Assembly (NCBI GenBank): GCA_028293725.1
Contig: JAQGOE010000108.1
Location: forward strand, 1 to 16,924
Length of the DNA stretch: 16,924 bases
Source: Gammaproteobacteria bacterium
GTDB taxonomy: Bacteria > Pseudomonadota > Gammaproteobacteria > Steroidobacterales > Steroidobacteraceae
Direction: 5' to 3'
Shown: positions 15,091-16,924 of the stretch, piece by piece
Layout: every line of letters starts with the position of its first letter
Numbering within the stretch: the first letter of the stretch is position 1
Program-made: the position numbers and the translations under genes
The notes under the pieces: generated by a model
Told to the model about the DNA's origin: nothing
The model's input: only the letters and a program-made list of their open reading frames with translations
The model's database searches: none

Positions 15091-16035
15091 ATGATCATGC
15101 ACAAAGGCGACCAAACTCTCGCGATCCGCGCGCTCAAGAGCGCTGCTCCGTACATCCGGATGTACAAGGGCAAGACCTTCGTGGTCAAAGCGGGCGGGGG
15201 CGTATTCGCCGATACCGAATCGACGCGCGTCCTCGTAGAACAGATCGCCATCCTCCACTACTTTGGCGTTCGCGTCGTGATGGTTCATGGCGGTGGTCCT
15301 CAGACCACCGAGGTGTCGGAGGCGCTCGGCGTTCCGACCCGGATGGTCGAGGGGCGCCGTGTCACCGATCAGAAGTCCATCGACGTGACCTCCATGGTGC
15401 TGAACGGTCTCATCAACACCCGGGTTCTCGGCATCTGCCGTGAGCTGAACATCGATGCCGTGGGCATCAGCGGGGTCGATGCCGGACTCGTGCTCGCTCA
15501 CAAGCGACCGCCGGTCAAGATGGGCAGCAGCGGCGAAGTAGTCGACTTCGGGTTCGTTGGTGATATCGATGTCGTCGATACCACGGTCATCCGCAAACTG
15601 CTCGATAACGGTCTGATGCCAGTCGTCAGTCCGCTGTCGGCTGACGACAAAGGCGTTCTTCTCAACATCAATGCCGACACCGTCGCCGCCGCCATCGGCG
15701 CAGCCCTCGGCGCGGAGAAACTGATTCTCTGCACGGGCGCCCCGGGCATCCTGGGCGACGTCAACGATCCGGGCTCGCTCATCTCTTACACCGACCTCGC
15801 GGGCCTCAAAAAGATGAAGGAAGAAGGCCGCATCCTCGACGGCATGCTGCCGAAGATAAAGGCAATCGAGGACTCTATTCGTGGCGGGGTCCGTCGGGTG
15901 CACGTGATTTCGTACAAAGCGCCGGAGGGGATACTCGGCGAGGTCTTCACGAACGAGGGCACTGGCACATTGATCGTCGCCGACGTCAACGCACTCTCGC
16001 CCGCAGAACAGCTCACCTCGGGGGCGGGCAATTAA
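15091..16035 (+). CDS. argB: N-acetylglutamate kinase ArgB, stand-alone form
   Basis: ArgB phosphorylates N-acylglutamate, the second step and the usual point of feedback control. The 314 residues contain K33 in KAGGGVF, HGGGP (66-70), RRVTD (89-93), NINADTVA (192-199) and K255 in GMLPKIKA. An N-terminal helix before the core (about 10-27) and the C-terminal EVFTNEGTGTLI (284-295) match the parts that build the arginine site in arginine-inhibited hexameric kinases such as that of Pseudomonas, so inhibition by arginine is likely. The first glycine-rich loop reads KAGGG, where most relatives have KxGGN. Xanthomonas ArgB is fused to an acetyltransferase domain; here the protein ends after the kinase, so the operon holds no recognisable acylglutamate synthase. 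argH overlaps by one base. Confidence 0.92.
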   Translation: MIMHKGDQTLAIRALKSAAPYIRMYKGKTFVVKAGGGVFADTESTRVLVEQIAILHYFGVRVVMVHGGGPQTTEVSEALGVPTRMVEGRRVTDQKSIDVTSMVLNGLINTRVLGICRELNIDAVGISGVDAGLVLAHKRPPVKMGSSGEVVDFGFVGDIDVVDTTVIRKLLDNGLMPVVSPLSADDKGVLLNINADTVAAAIGAALGAEKLILCTGAPGILGDVNDPGSLISYTDLAGLKKMKEEGRILDGMLPKIKAIEDSIRGGVRRVHVISYKAPEGILGEVFTNEGTGTLIVADVNALSPAEQLTSGAGN

Positions 16036-16924
16036 TGACGCGTCTCTGGGATAAAGGAACCCCACTCGACGACCGTGTGTTGAGTTATACGGCGGGCGAG
16101 GACTACGGACTCGATGAGAGACTCGTGCGCTATGACGTACGTGCGTCTATTGCCCACGCGGAAATGCTTCATGCGCAGAAGCTGCTGTCCGCGAGCGATC
16201 TTGAGGAGATCCGCGCAGGGCTTACCGCGCTGGCCGACGAGCATGCTCGCGGGCTTTGGCATATCGAGCTCACGGACGAAGATGGCCAGACGGCGTTGGA
16301 ATGGCGCCTGACCGAGCGCATCGGCGCGGCGGGTGGGCGTGTGCATCTGGGCCGGTCGCGCAACGACCAGGTCCTCACTGCAATCCGACTTTATCTTCGC
16401 GACGCGATTAACGAGCTCAGTGCGGGTGCCGCGAACGTCGCGGATGCCCTCGATAGGCTCGCCAGTCGCGAGCAGAATACGGCTCTTCCCGGTTACACCC
16501 ACATGCAACAGGCCATGCCCAGCTCGGTCCCGCTCTGGGCGGGGGGATTTGCCGCGGAAATCCGTGATGATGCGGAAAGTTTGCTCGGCGTGCATCGCCG
16601 AGCGGGCAAGAGCCCGTTGGGTTCCGCCGCGGGATATGGCACACCAGGACTGCCGATCGACCGTGAGGCGACCCGCGGGAAGTTGGGATATGGCGAGACG
16701 CAGGAGCCGGTTACAGCAGTGCAACTCTCGCGCGGCAAGGCCGAGTCGCAATTGTTGTTCGAACTCACGCTGCTCATGCAGGATCTCGGACGCTTCGCGG
16801 CTGACACCCTGCTGTTCTATACGCAGGAGTTCAGCTTTGTCGAGCTGCCGGAAGCCTTCACCACCGGCTCCTCGATCATGCCGCAGAAACGTAACCCGGA
16901 TGTCTTCGAGCTCATCCGTGGCCG
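16035..16924 (+). CDS. argH: Argininosuccinate lyase ArgH, 3' end missing
   Basis: ArgH splits argininosuccinate into arginine and fumarate, the last step. The 296 visible residues begin MTRLWDKG, the ATG overlapping the argB stop by one base (TAATG). Motifs are LGRSRNDQV (105-113), the catalytic TH pair in PGYTHMQQA (152-160), and the fumarase/aspartase-superfamily signature GSSIMPQKRNP (278-288) with the flexible-loop serines S279 and S280. The window ends just after FELIRG; about 130-160 residues should follow. One oddity is EDGQTALE at 82-89, where most argininosuccinate lyases have a histidine two residues after the acidic pair (E-D-x-H-x-x-x-E); here it is Q85. The call is secure despite the truncation. 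Confidence 0.93.
   Translation, partial: MTRLWDKGTPLDDRVLSYTAGEDYGLDERLVRYDVRASIAHAEMLHAQKLLSASDLEEIRAGLTALADEHARGLWHIELTDEDGQTALEWRLTERIGAAGGRVHLGRSRNDQVLTAIRLYLRDAINELSAGAANVADALDRLASREQNTALPGYTHMQQAMPSSVPLWAGGFAAEIRDDAESLLGVHRRAGKSPLGSAAGYGTPGLPIDREATRGKLGYGETQEPVTAVQLSRGKAESQLLFELTLLMQDLGRFAADTLLFYTQEFSFVELPEAFTTGSSIMPQKRNPDVFELIRG

Overview
The window looks like a stretch of chromosome from a GC-rich, Gram-negative gammaproteobacterium. The evidence is an outer-membrane TamA/TamB pair, a FlhC-like regulator, NudC, and an arginine cluster of the Xanthomonas/Bacteroidetes type rather than the E. coli type. Placement near the Xanthomonadales, Nevskiales or Steroidobacterales is inference. 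Every recognised gene lies on the + strand, and no gap between genes exceeds about 170 bases. I saw no tRNA, rRNA, insertion sequence, CRISPR array or prophage gene.

Bases 1-3300 hold unlinked small genes: the end of a FlhC-like zinc-binding regulator, a YciI-like protein, a 71-residue unknown, NudC (NAD+ diphosphatase) and an NRDE/TANGO2-family protein. The 71-residue gene and nudC both have a -10-like hexamer so close to the ATG that their mRNAs may be leaderless.

Bases 3400-8990 encode the translocation and assembly module: TamA (outer-membrane barrel with POTRA domains) and, 5 bases later, TamB (inner-membrane-anchored periplasm-spanning protein).

Bases 9000-16924 are a compact arginine operon: argR, argG, a P-loop protein of unknown function, argC, argD, an argF'-type carbamoyltransferase, argB and argH (cut by the window end). 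Gaps are 10 bases or less, and three junctions overlap. A good promoter with an ArgR-operator-like palindrome across its spacer and -10 lies just before argR, so the repressor probably controls its own operon.

The carbamoyltransferase is not an ordinary ornithine carbamoyltransferase. It belongs to the family acting on N-acylated ornithine, and at the two positions separating N-acetyl- from N-succinyl-ornithine enzymes it lacks the acetyl-type residues (Ala90 and Ala298). This predicts a pathway through N-succinylated intermediates, as in Bacteroides. ArgB is a stand-alone kinase without the synthase domain fused to it in Xanthomonas, and no acylglutamate synthase or acylcitrulline deacylase is visible. 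The P-loop protein between argG and argC is therefore the main unknown and a candidate for a missing step.
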